NCBI GenBank assembly: GCA_965661265.1
Contig: CBFIDE010000006.1
Location: 60,750-124,749 of the forward strand
Direction: 5' to 3'
Origin: CBFIDE01 sp965661265
GTDB lineage: Bacteria > Bacteroidota > Bacteroidia > Flavobacteriales > Schleiferiaceae
Length of the DNA stretch: 64,000 bases
Shown here: one piece after another, positions 26,672 through 34,691 of the stretch
How positions within the stretch are numbered: position 1 is the stretch's first letter
Layout: the number at the start of each line of letters is the position of its first letter
Made by a program: the position numbers and the translations under genes
Notes under the pieces: generated by a model
What the model was told of the DNA's origin: nothing
Database searches by the model: none
The model's input: only the letters and a program-made list of their open reading frames with translations

Positions 26672-27295
26672 ATGAGGATAGAGCTTACATCAGCCTCAAA
26701 AAAGTTTGGGAGACAAATCATTTTCAAGGATTTAAACTATCAAATCAATAGCGGTGAGAGCTATGCAGTTCTTGGCGGAAATGGCAGTGGCAAGTCAACA
26801 CTCTTATCTATACTCTATGGTTCGCACTCTTTAAGCACAGGAGATATTTCCCATCACTCTTTTCAAAATAGCAAACTCAGTCCTTTGGAAGCCGCTCAAA
26901 AGGCTTCCTTCTCGGGACCTTATTTTGAGCTTATTGAAGAACTTAAAGCTGTTGAGTTCTTAGAATTTTACCAAAAGTTTAAGAGTTTTAAATCGGGCGA
27001 AAGCCCAAAAAGCATTCTAGAGAGAGCCTACCTTTTAGATTCCAAAAACAAGGCTATTAAACATTATAGCTCCGGAATGAAACAGCGATTAAGGCTAGTT
27101 TTAGCTTTATCTTCAAATACTGAAATTATTTACCTTGATGAACCTTGTTCTAATCTAGACCAAGAGGGCGTAGCATGGTATCAACAGCTAGTGGAAGACT
27201 TGATAAAAAACAGAACCTTGGTTATAGGTAGTAATTATAGTCAAGATGAAATGGGGTTCTGTGAGAATCTGATAGAATTATCTGCCTTTAAGTAA
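26672..27295 (+). CDS. Stand-alone ABC ATPase
   Basis: A 207-residue ABC-type ATPase with Walker A GGNGSGKST (about residues 35-43), a signature-like HYSSGMKQRLRLVLAL and Walker B IIYLDEPCSNLD. The first signature residue is S-S-G rather than L-S-G, seen in CcmA-like and some other exporters. No permease gene is adjacent, so its partner must be encoded elsewhere or it has a soluble role. Its position between lpxA and efp, 8 bases after lpxA, suggests cotranscription with the lipid A genes. Substrate unknown. Confidence 0.88.
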   Translation: MRIELTSASKKFGRQIIFKDLNYQINSGESYAVLGGNGSGKSTLLSILYGSHSLSTGDISHHSFQNSKLSPLEAAQKASFSGPYFELIEELKAVEFLEFYQKFKSFKSGESPKSILERAYLLDSKNKAIKHYSSGMKQRLRLVLALSSNTEIIYLDEPCSNLDQEGVAWYQQLVEDLIKNRTLVIGSNYSQDEMGFCENLIELSAFK

Positions 27296-27306
27296 GCGCA
27301 ATAAAT

Positions 27307-27314
27307 TAACTTTG
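27307..27314 (+). promoter_or_regulatory. Bacteroidetes -7 box (TAACTTTG) for efp
   Basis: Exact TAnnTTTG match, 17 bases before the efp ATG. It suggests that efp has its own promoter within the lipid A cluster. Confidence 0.55.
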
Positions 27315-27330
27315 TAACAAATAATCAATT

Positions 27331-27897
27331 ATGGCAAACGTCTCAGAAATAAGAAATGGTCTTTGTATTAACTTCAATGGCCAGCCTTACCAAATATTAG
27401 AGTTTCTTCACGTAAAGCCAGGAAAAGGTCCTGCTTTTGTAAGAACAAAAATTAAAAATCTAGATAACGGAAAAATAATAGACAATACTTTTCCTGGAAG
27501 TGCGAAGCTGGATATCATAAGAATTGAGAAAAGAAACTATCAGTTCTTATACAACGACTCAGAGGATTATCATTTCATGAATATGGATGATTACAATCAG
27601 ATTACAATTGCAAAAGTGCTGATCAATTCTCCTCAATTTCTAAAAGAAGGAATGTTATGTCAAGTTCTTTTTCATGCCGATGAAGAGAGACCGATGGCTT
27701 GTGAGCTTCCTCAGAAGGTGATTATGGAAATCACCTATACAGAGCCTGGAGTAAAAGGAGATACAGCTACAAACAGCTTGAAGCCTGCAACAGTTGAATC
27801 AGGCGCAGAAATCAGAGTTCCTTTATTTATTAATGTTGGAGAAAAAGTTGTTATCGATACAGCTTCAGGTGACTATAAAGAACGCTCAAAAGAATAA
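27331..27897 (+). CDS. efp: Translation elongation factor P
   Basis: A 188-residue, three-beta-barrel factor that rescues ribosomes stalled at polyproline. Domain I carries the conserved loop HVKPGKGPAFVRTK, with the modifiable Lys at position 32. Later segments include KLDIIRIEKRNYQFLYND and the C-terminal VPLFINVGEKVVIDTASGDYKERSKE. The first base of the downstream lpxD-like gene is the last base of the efp stop codon, so the two are translationally coupled. An exact -7 promoter box precedes it. Confidence 0.97.
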   Translation: MANVSEIRNGLCINFNGQPYQILEFLHVKPGKGPAFVRTKIKNLDNGKIIDNTFPGSAKLDIIRIEKRNYQFLYNDSEDYHFMNMDDYNQITIAKVLINSPQFLKEGMLCQVLFHADEERPMACELPQKVIMEITYTEPGVKGDTATNSLKPATVESGAEIRVPLFINVGEKVVIDTASGDYKERSKE

Positions 27898-28835
27898 TGA
27901 AATTTAGGAATTCATATTCGCTAGAGAACGTTGCTAAAATATTAGATTGCCAATATGTGGGAGATGCTAATCTTCCAGTATATGGCATGAATGAAATCCA
28001 TAGAGTTGTCAAAGGCGATATTGTTTTTGTGGATCATCCTAAATATTATGACAAAGCCTTAGAATCAGCTGCGACCATTATTTTAATTAATAAAGAAGTG
28101 GATTGCCCAGAAGGTAAAGGTCTTTTGATTTCTGATGATCCCTTCAGAGATTTTAATAAGCTTGGCGCGACTCATTTTAGTTTTATCGCAGCTTCTAGTT
28201 CTATTTCCGCATCAGCTCAAATTGGAGAAGGAACTGCTATTCAACCCAATGTATTTGTAGGACACAATGTGGTAATTGGCAAAAACTGCCTTATTCATTC
28301 TAATGTTTCTATTTACGATAATACTCGTATTGGTGATGATGTAATCATTCATGCCAATACTACATTAGGCGCAGATGCATTCTATTATAAGAAAAGAGAA
28401 AGCGGCTATGATCGATTAAAATCTATTGGAAATGTCGTGATTCAGGACAGAGTTGAGTTAGGTGCTAATTGTACTATTGACAGAGGTGTCAGCGACTCTA
28501 CTATTATTGGCCAAGGCACTAAAATTGACAATGGGGTTCAAATTGGCCATGACACACAAATAGGAAAAAACTGTTTGCTTGCTTCACATGTGGGAATTGC
28601 TGGTTGTACAATTGTTGAAGATAATGTAACACTTTGGGGTCAAGTAGGTGTAGGCTCAGGAATTACAATTGGCGAAGGAGCCATAGTATTAGCACAATCA
28701 GGAGTAGCTAAGAGTATTGAAGGAGGTAAAAAGTACTTTGGATATCCTGCAACCGATGCTCGAATTGCCCATAAGCAGTTAGCTTCAGTAAGAATACTTC
28801 CTGAAATTATTGAAAGATTAAATTCAAAGGATTAG
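27897..28835 (+). CDS. Second LpxD-like N-acyltransferase
   Basis: A 312-residue paralogue of LpxD. An N-terminal UDP-sugar-binding-like domain contains NEIHRVVKGDIVFVDHPKYY. A hexapeptide left-handed beta-helix (from about residue 100) includes TTLGADAFYYKKRESGYDRL and the putative catalytic His in VQIGHDTQIGKNC. It differs enough from the first copy that it may use another acyl chain or sugar nucleotide; this is inference. A second LpxD-like gene next to efp is, from memory, recurrent in flavobacteria. It overlaps the efp stop by one base. Confidence 0.88.
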   Translation: MKFRNSYSLENVAKILDCQYVGDANLPVYGMNEIHRVVKGDIVFVDHPKYYDKALESAATIILINKEVDCPEGKGLLISDDPFRDFNKLGATHFSFIAASSSISASAQIGEGTAIQPNVFVGHNVVIGKNCLIHSNVSIYDNTRIGDDVIIHANTTLGADAFYYKKRESGYDRLKSIGNVVIQDRVELGANCTIDRGVSDSTIIGQGTKIDNGVQIGHDTQIGKNCLLASHVGIAGCTIVEDNVTLWGQVGVGSGITIGEGAIVLAQSGVAKSIEGGKKYFGYPATDARIAHKQLASVRILPEIIERLNSKD

Positions 28836-28907
28836 CAATAAAAGCTAATCTCATTGGCCTAAGTCTAGCTAAATCTTACTTACCTACAATAAGCTTCAAC
28901 ACTAGCT

Positions 28908-30368
28908 CTACTGTTCAACTTGCGTTAGGATAGGTTCCGAATTCTTTTTAGGCCCATAATGAAGATCTAGGATAACTAATACTGCACTAAATCCCCAAAC
29001 GGGACAACTTGCTTTATCCATTTCTAAGAAGTTATTCAAAAAGCCATGAGTCCAATAAGTAATCAGCCCCATTAAACTAGCCATGGCGATTATTTTCAAC
29101 TCAAAACTCTCCATCTTATAATAGACTCTAATTCCTGTGCTGATGGTGATGAATACAAGAATAGCAATAAATACAAAGCCTAATATCCCTGACTCTGCTA
29201 ATGGCCCAATATATTCACTATGGGCATTCCCCATATTACCTGAATTAGTGCTAATTATAGTTTTTTCAGAGGGTTTTTGATAAGGTGCGTATAAGAACAT
29301 ATAGGTTCCCGGGCCAAAGCCTAAAATCGGCCTCTCGGAAAACATTCTAAAGGCAGATTTCCATCTATTGATCCTCTCCAAATTACTTGCATCTGTGGAG
29401 ATATTTGACATAGATTCAACATGCTCAGTAAGATTATCAGAACTTACTTGATCATTCTTCTCAAACTTTTTCACAAGGTCCCCCTGAAAGTACCAAAGGG
29501 TTGCAAAGAATGCAAGAACTAAAGAATAGAACATGGCTTTAGACATCTTCAAATAGATAACCAAGGCAGCTAAAGAGGCAACTACTAGACTGAGCCAAGC
29601 TGCTCTGGTAAAACTAAAAATCACCCCAATGGTCAAGATTAGAAATAGAATTATTCCGAGTATTTTATTATTCAGACCATTCTTTAAAAGAAAGGCAAAA
29701 GCAAAGGCAATTGGGACGTACATTGCTAGGACAGCACCATAACTAGTATGCTCCTTAAAAAACGGGAACATCACCCAAGTTGAGCTTTCTTTGGTAAATC
29801 CATTTTGAGAGTGAACATACATAGTGTAAATTACCACTGCTGCTAAGGGAATCATAAAAATCCAAAAGAATTTCTTGATATTATCTTGAGTCTTAAAGAG
29901 CTCTGTCATCATATAAAAAAAGACAACAACAAACCAAAGCCTAGCTGCAAAGTATTTAAAGCTTACTATAGGCATTTCGCTACTCACAGAAGTGATGAAC
30001 ATCCAAACTAGCATTAGAATTATTGCAATGCTAAGAGGGTGCCCTAGAACCTTGCTGTCAAATCCACCTTGAAAAAGAAATTTAATAAAAAAGAGAATCA
30101 TCACTCCAAACAAAATGGGCTCTGTAGGAAGTGTAAAGCCCACATGTAAATTTGGATTGAAGTAAAAGATAGATAAGGGAACTGTAAAAACTAAAAACAA
30201 TAAAACCTTATCCAAAGAAAGAATCATCATTGCCACTAAAAGAGTGCCTAAAGGCAAAAGAAGCCCCCAGAAATTTTCTGTTACAATGAAGATCATATTC
30301 AGAATACTGAAAATAATTCCAGCAAAAATGACCCAACGATTCACCTTATTTTGCCAAAAGTCCATCAA
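28908..30368 (-). CDS. O-antigen ligase / polymerase family membrane protein
   Basis: A 486-residue polytopic inner-membrane protein with about 10-12 hydrophobic segments. A large periplasmic loop around residues 315-400 contains RINRWKSAFRMFSERPILGFGPGTYMF and NAHSEYIGPLAESGILGF, the pattern of the Wzy_C (O-antigen ligase) family. Such proteins ligate or polymerise surface polysaccharide on the periplasmic face. WaaL and Wzy cannot be told apart from sequence alone. It lies 4 bases downstream of the Wzz-like gene. Confidence 0.87.
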   Translation of the reverse strand: MMDFWQNKVNRWVIFAGIIFSILNMIFIVTENFWGLLLPLGTLLVAMMILSLDKVLLFLVFTVPLSIFYFNPNLHVGFTLPTEPILFGVMILFFIKFLFQGGFDSKVLGHPLSIAIILMLVWMFITSVSSEMPIVSFKYFAARLWFVVVFFYMMTELFKTQDNIKKFFWIFMIPLAAVVIYTMYVHSQNGFTKESSTWVMFPFFKEHTSYGAVLAMYVPIAFAFAFLLKNGLNNKILGIILFLILTIGVIFSFTRAAWLSLVVASLAALVIYLKMSKAMFYSLVLAFFATLWYFQGDLVKKFEKNDQVSSDNLTEHVESMSNISTDASNLERINRWKSAFRMFSERPILGFGPGTYMFLYAPYQKPSEKTIISTNSGNMGNAHSEYIGPLAESGILGFVFIAILVFITISTGIRVYYKMESFELKIIAMASLMGLITYWTHGFLNNFLEMDKASCPVWGFSAVLVILDLHYGPKKNSEPILTQVEQ

Positions 30369-30372
30369 AAGA

Positions 30373-31395
30373 TTACACTTTAGATCTTCTAATGGTATCG
30401 TATAATAGAATGGAAATAAAAGTTACAATGAAGCTTCCTATTCCAGCTAAAGCTACAATGAGCCAACGTGTTGGATAGGTTTTCTTCTCCGCAGCAAATG
30501 CAGTATTCACCTTAAATGATGCTGGCAGACTGGCACTAACATCAACCTTGGCTTGATCATACCTTGTCTTTAATTTAACAAGCTCTTCCTTCATATACTG
30601 CAACTCATCCCTTAAGGAAACGTAAATACCACCGTATTTTGCCAGTGTATCCAACTTTCTTTCGATCTCTTTAACAGCACTACTATTATTCTCAATCAAT
30701 GCAGTAGCTAACATTTCATTAAACACACTAGATTGAGTTTCATAATCATGAACTCCTTTATATCTTAAATCTGTCAAGCTATCATCTAAAGATTGCGTTT
30801 CTTCTTTTAGGCCTTCATATTCACCTTTAATAATCTCAAGTCCCTTAAGCGCTCTACCCTTTTGAATTCTGTTTTTTACCTCATCCAAAAGAATAGAGAT
30901 CCTATTAGCAATAGCTGCCGCGGTTTCAGGGTCTTCATCAAGTACATTAATTTCAACCGACATAAACTCAGTTCTACGATAAGAGATATTATCACTAAAA
31001 GTCTCCATCAATTCTGTTCTTGAATATTTTCCATCAGGATTGATATCATAGTGATCCATCAATTCAAATTCTTCAATAATGGTACTTCTGATTTGATCAG
31101 AATTTAATATTTGAAGTAATTGCTCAGCCTGCTCCTCAGCACCAAACTCCATAATATCCTGGCCTCTACTGGAAAACTGTTGAGGTAAGAGTGCTTTGGA
31201 AAGAGAATTTGTTGTGGTTGGAAAAACCGTAACTGTAGACTTAAACTTTGGAGTGATAAAACTAGGGCCACTAAAAATTACAGCTAATGCAGCTGCTATT
31301 ATAGTCACTATAATTAAAGGCCATTTCCAATGAAAAATATAAACTACTAAATTGCTAGAATCGAAGTAATTATTGGCATTGTCTTGATTGGTCAT
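30373..31395 (-). CDS. Wzz-like polysaccharide chain-length / co-polymerase protein
   Basis: A 340-residue inner-membrane protein with transmembrane segments near both ends (about residues 28-45 and 312-332) and a long helical, coiled-coil periplasmic region rich in Glu and Lys. The N-terminal KFKSTVTVFPTTTNS resembles the Wzz/PCP fold. It lacks the C-terminal tyrosine kinase domain of some co-polymerases. Together with the ligase-like gene that follows it would set the length of a surface polysaccharide. An exact -7 box lies upstream at 31412-31419. Confidence 0.85.
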   Translation of the reverse strand: MTNQDNANNYFDSSNLVVYIFHWKWPLIIVTIIAAALAVIFSGPSFITPKFKSTVTVFPTTTNSLSKALLPQQFSSRGQDIMEFGAEEQAEQLLQILNSDQIRSTIIEEFELMDHYDINPDGKYSRTELMETFSDNISYRRTEFMSVEINVLDEDPETAAAIANRISILLDEVKNRIQKGRALKGLEIIKGEYEGLKEETQSLDDSLTDLRYKGVHDYETQSSVFNEMLATALIENNSSAVKEIERKLDTLAKYGGIYVSLRDELQYMKEELVKLKTRYDQAKVDVSASLPASFKVNTAFAAEKKTYPTRWLIVALAGIGSFIVTFISILLYDTIRRSKV

Positions 31396-31411
31396 GAAAT
31401 AAAAATTTTGG

Positions 31412-31419
31412 CAAAAATA
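31412..31419 (-). promoter_or_regulatory. Bacteroidetes -7 box (TATTTTTG, minus strand) for the wzz-like gene
   Basis: Exact TAnnTTTG on the minus strand, 16 bases before the start at 31395, in the 46-base gap after the flippase gene. It suggests that the wzz-like and ligase-like genes can be transcribed apart from the flippase. Confidence 0.45.
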
Positions 31420-31441
31420 TAAAAAGCAATCTTCTAAGTGA

Positions 31442-32884
31442 TTAGCTAAAACGCTGCTTTACTAAATGTATTGCTGACTTTAAATCTAATAGCCCTAAAA
31501 ACAAGGCTGTCAAAGGGATTAAGATAAAACACAAACTAAAAGAAAGTAAGGCAGAAATCTCTATTTGCTGCAATCCAAATGCTATTCCTCCGCTAATTGC
31601 GAAAAACAGCATCAAGGAGGCCCAATATTTTAGTCCTAAATCTAATTGACCAGTTCTGGTTCCAACTATTATTTGACTTATCGCCATTAAGCCTTGAGTA
31701 ATAAATGTTGCTACCGCAGCTCCATATGCTCCATATCTAGGAATTAGAGCAAAATTTAAAAGAATATTTGCAGTAAAACCAATCGCCGAAATAGAATTCA
31801 AAAGCTTTAAACTTCCTTTTGCTGTGAGCAAGGTTCCAAAAACAAACAAAGCACCAAAAGACAATGAGCTCAGAATTAAAACTCTTAAAATTTCAACAGA
31901 CTGACTGTATGCAGGATCTGGATAAAGCAATTGGATAATCGCGCCAGCGTGCATAAAACTTGCAACACTTACCGCCACGAGAATAGTCAGTATTAAGCTA
32001 AAACTCAACTTAACCAAGCCACTCAAATCTTCGTTCTTAGAGAACATTTTAGAAAACATTGGAAGTAAGATGATAGAGAACAAATAAGGTAACTGGTTCA
32101 CGCTCTCAAGAAGCCTGTAAGCTGCAGCATAGTAGGCCACTTCCGTGGACCCCACGATGCGATCAATCATAACGCTATCCACTTTAGTGTATAAAGCCAT
32201 TAATAAAATCAAAAGAGCATATGGCCAACTGTCTAAAAGGTTCTTTTTTAAACTTTGGAAGGAAATATCTATCTTAAAGTAGCCCGCTTTTCTATAGACC
32301 GCAATAAAAGCAATCAGAACCGCCACTCCATAGCTAAAGCTTTGCGCTAAGACAAAGTCCATAATCTCAAACGAATAATTTGGCCATGGATAAAACAATA
32401 AAAGTCCGCAGCTTAAAATCATTAGGCTTTTATCTAAAACGCTCAGAACAGCATCTGTTTTGAATAATTGAAGTCCAGAAATATTGGACCTTAAAAAGAG
32501 CAATAGACTTGCTAAGAATTGATTTATGGACAAAAAGATTAAAAGTTTAAAAGCAAAACCTTCATAGCCAATGAGCATAGCTACAATTAAACTAAAGAAT
32601 ATATAGATAAAGGCTAAAAAGAGCTTAATGCTAAAAATCCTTGAGAAATTCCTTTCAATGAGATCAGCTTTCTTAGCAATTGCCTGATTATTAAAATGAG
32701 TCAGGCCAAAATCTAAAAGAATATTAAAAATAATAGAGAAGCCAAAAAGGGCAGAGTACAATCCATAAACCTCCTCTCCCAGCCTATTCTGAACACTTAG
32801 ATCAATTCCAAATATCCAAATTGGCTTGATCAACAGATTTAAAACCAACAATAAAGAAAGACTACTTATGAATTTTCTGCGCAT
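31442..32884 (-). CDS. Wzx-type polysaccharide flippase
   Basis: A 480-residue polytopic membrane protein of the MATE/MOP polysaccharide-transporter type, with about 12-14 hydrophobic helices. It starts with FISSLSLLLVLNLLIKPIWI, and the central part has ALYTKVDSVMIDRIVGSTEVAYYAAAYRLLESV, a segment typical of Wzx. It would flip lipid-linked oligosaccharide units across the inner membrane for the polymerase/ligase and Wzz-like proteins encoded downstream. It is divergent from a glycosyltransferase gene, with opposed promoter boxes between them. Confidence 0.88.
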   Translation of the reverse strand: MRRKFISSLSLLLVLNLLIKPIWIFGIDLSVQNRLGEEVYGLYSALFGFSIIFNILLDFGLTHFNNQAIAKKADLIERNFSRIFSIKLFLAFIYIFFSLIVAMLIGYEGFAFKLLIFLSINQFLASLLLFLRSNISGLQLFKTDAVLSVLDKSLMILSCGLLLFYPWPNYSFEIMDFVLAQSFSYGVAVLIAFIAVYRKAGYFKIDISFQSLKKNLLDSWPYALLILLMALYTKVDSVMIDRIVGSTEVAYYAAAYRLLESVNQLPYLFSIILLPMFSKMFSKNEDLSGLVKLSFSLILTILVAVSVASFMHAGAIIQLLYPDPAYSQSVEILRVLILSSLSFGALFVFGTLLTAKGSLKLLNSISAIGFTANILLNFALIPRYGAYGAAVATFITQGLMAISQIIVGTRTGQLDLGLKYWASLMLFFAISGGIAFGLQQIEISALLSFSLCFILIPLTALFLGLLDLKSAIHLVKQRFS

Positions 32885-32900
32885 GTATCGATTTGGACTT

Positions 32901-32908
32901 CAAATGTA
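32901..32908 (-). promoter_or_regulatory. Bacteroidetes -7 box (TACATTTG, minus strand) for the flippase
   Basis: Exact TAnnTTTG on the minus strand, 16 bases before the flippase ATG at 32884. Together with the plus-strand box at 32922 it makes a compact divergent promoter region. Confidence 0.45.
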
Positions 32909-32921
32909 AAAATTATGAAGC

Positions 32922-32929
32922 TATATTTG
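32922..32929 (+). promoter_or_regulatory. Bacteroidetes -7 box (TATATTTG) for the glycosyltransferase
   Basis: Exact TAnnTTTG match, 6 bases before the ATG at 32936 and downstream of the alternative ATG at 32915. It argues for the later start. Confidence 0.45.
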
Positions 32930-32935
32930 ACCTCT

Positions 32936-34060
32936 ATGAAATTAGTCTTTAACACACGTCTTCTTCAAACCCAAAAACTAGAAGGAATAGGTTGGTTTAC
33001 CTATGAAATTTTGCAACGTTTGGTTGTAAAACACCCAGAAGTAGAATTCGTTTTTCTTTTTGATCGGCCCTATCATTCAAAATTTATTTTTGATAAAAAT
33101 GTGCGTGCTAAAAGAATTCCTCCTCCTACAAGGCATCCTGTGCTTTGGAAAATCTGGTTTGACTTTATGCTCCCAGAAGTACTAAAAAGAGAGAATCCTG
33201 ACTTATTCATTAGTCCAGATGGCTATATATCATTAAGAACTAAGGTCAAGACTTTGGCTGTTATACATGATATTAACTTTGAACATCATCCTGAATATAT
33301 TCCTAGCCACGCCAGATCTTACTTTCTAAAATACTTCAGAAAATTTGCGCATAAGGCCACTAGATTGGCAACTGTATCAGAGTACTCAAGGCAGGATATC
33401 GCCCAGACCTATGGTATCAGCAAAACTAAAATTGATCTTGTTTACAATGGTGTTGGCGATTTTTTTACACCTACGTCAAAACAAGAACAAGAGATTCTTA
33501 AAAAAGAAATCAGCCGAGGCCAAGACTACTTTGTATTTATTGGCGCCTTAAACCCACGCAAGAACATTGATGGAATGTTTAAGGCTTATGAGCAGTATCG
33601 AAATGAAGGAGGCACTAAACTTTTTGTGGTGGTGGGCGCCAAGATGTTCTGGAATGAAGAAATTGAAGATTGTTACCAAAATCATTCGTACAAAGAAGAC
33701 ATTCTTTTTGTTGGAAGAATGGAAGGAAAAGAATTGAACAAAGTTTTATCAGCTAGTAGCGCCTTACTTTTTGTTTCTCATTTTGAAGGTTTTGGAATTC
33801 CAATCTTAGAAGCTTTCCGCTGCAGAGTGCCTGTAATCACTGCAGATAACAGCTCAATGCCCGAGGTAGCAGGTGATGCTGCAATACTTTGTGATTCTAA
33901 CAACCTCGCACAAATTGCTAAAGCAATGCACAAAATTGAAGACAGCTCTTTTATCGAAGAGCTTACCAATAAGGCATTTCTTAGATCTCAAGATTTTAGT
34001 TGGGATAAATCGGCAGATATGCTTTGGGAGAGCATTCAAAAAACTATTGCTAATGGCTAA
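32936..34060 (+). CDS. GT4-type glycosyltransferase (family 1)
   Basis: About 374 residues, GT-B fold. The N-terminal segment LVFNTRLLQTQKLEGIGWFT, the linker FIGALNPRKNIDG and the C-terminal EGFGIPILEAFRCRVPVITAD followed by SSMPEVAGDAA (nucleotide-sugar-binding E-x7-E region) are characteristic. Relatives transfer mannose or glucose to lipid-linked or LPS precursors. I start it at 32936 because a promoter box lies between the two candidate ATGs. It is divergent from the flippase, so it likely belongs to the same surface-polysaccharide pathway. It overlaps rnhB by 8 bases. Confidence 0.91.
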   Translation: MKLVFNTRLLQTQKLEGIGWFTYEILQRLVVKHPEVEFVFLFDRPYHSKFIFDKNVRAKRIPPPTRHPVLWKIWFDFMLPEVLKRENPDLFISPDGYISLRTKVKTLAVIHDINFEHHPEYIPSHARSYFLKYFRKFAHKATRLATVSEYSRQDIAQTYGISKTKIDLVYNGVGDFFTPTSKQEQEILKKEISRGQDYFVFIGALNPRKNIDGMFKAYEQYRNEGGTKLFVVVGAKMFWNEEIEDCYQNHSYKEDILFVGRMEGKELNKVLSASSALLFVSHFEGFGIPILEAFRCRVPVITADNSSMPEVAGDAAILCDSNNLAQIAKAMHKIEDSSFIEELTNKAFLRSQDFSWDKSADMLWESIQKTIANG

Positions 34061-34664
34061 GCTTCAACTCCATTATCAAGAGGAATTAATTGAGGCAGGT
34101 TGTGACGAAGCTGGTAGAGGATGCCTAGCAGGACCTGTAGTGGCTGCGGCTGTTATTCTACCCAAGAATTTTAGCCATCCTTTTCTTAATGACAGTAAAA
34201 AACTCAATCAAAAACAGAGAGAAGAACTGAGACCCATTATAGAAGAGCAAGCGGTTACATGGGGAGTGGGCCAAATGAGTCCCGAAGAAATTGACACTCA
34301 CAATATTCTTAAAGCGTCCTTTTTTTCCATGCATCGTGGCCTTGATCGGTTGAATCCAAGGCCAGAATTTATTGTGGTAGACGGAAATCGTTTTATTCCA
34401 TATCAAGACATTGAACACAAATGTATTGTTAAGGGTGATTCTAAATATCTGAATATTGCAGCAGCCTCTGTATTAGCCAAAACTTATAGAGATGAAGTAA
34501 TGCAGAGCCTTCACGCTCAATATCCTGAATACCAATGGAATAAAAACAAAGGCTATCCAACCAAAGACCATAGATCAGCTATTGCTCAAATCGGCCCAAG
34601 CCCATTTCACAGAAAAACATTTAAGTTGTTAGCAGATCAGATAGAAATACCTTTTAATAGTTAA
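34053..34664 (+). CDS. rnhB: Ribonuclease HII
   Basis: A 203-residue RNase HII that cleaves RNA in RNA-DNA hybrids and misincorporated ribonucleotides. The catalytic carboxylates are in EAGCDEAGRGCLAGPVVAAA (DE pair), VVDGNRF (Asp) and the later YRDEVM region; KGDSKYLNIAAASVLAK is also diagnostic. The start is the ATG at 34053 (MAKLQLHYQEELIEAG), which overlaps the glycosyltransferase stop. Longer in-frame ATGs exist inside the glycosyltransferase but would add unrelated residues. Confidence 0.96.
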   Translation: MAKLQLHYQEELIEAGCDEAGRGCLAGPVVAAAVILPKNFSHPFLNDSKKLNQKQREELRPIIEEQAVTWGVGQMSPEEIDTHNILKASFFSMHRGLDRLNPRPEFIVVDGNRFIPYQDIEHKCIVKGDSKYLNIAAASVLAKTYRDEVMQSLHAQYPEYQWNKNKGYPTKDHRSAIAQIGPSPFHRKTFKLLADQIEIPFNS

Positions 34665-34672
34665 ATTTCTTT

Positions 34673-34680
34673 TAGTTTTG
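34673..34680 (+). promoter_or_regulatory. Bacteroidetes -7 box (TAGTTTTG) for the large lipoprotein
   Basis: Exact TAnnTTTG match, 11 bases before the first ATG (34692) of the 872-residue lipoprotein gene. Confidence 0.45.
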
Positions 34681-34691
34681 CATCAAAATTA

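Noticed and set aside
28831..28849. Short hairpin ATTAGC-7-GCTAAT at the end of the second lpxD-like gene
   Set aside because: Only 6 bp of AT-rich stem and no T run, so it is too weak to call a terminator.
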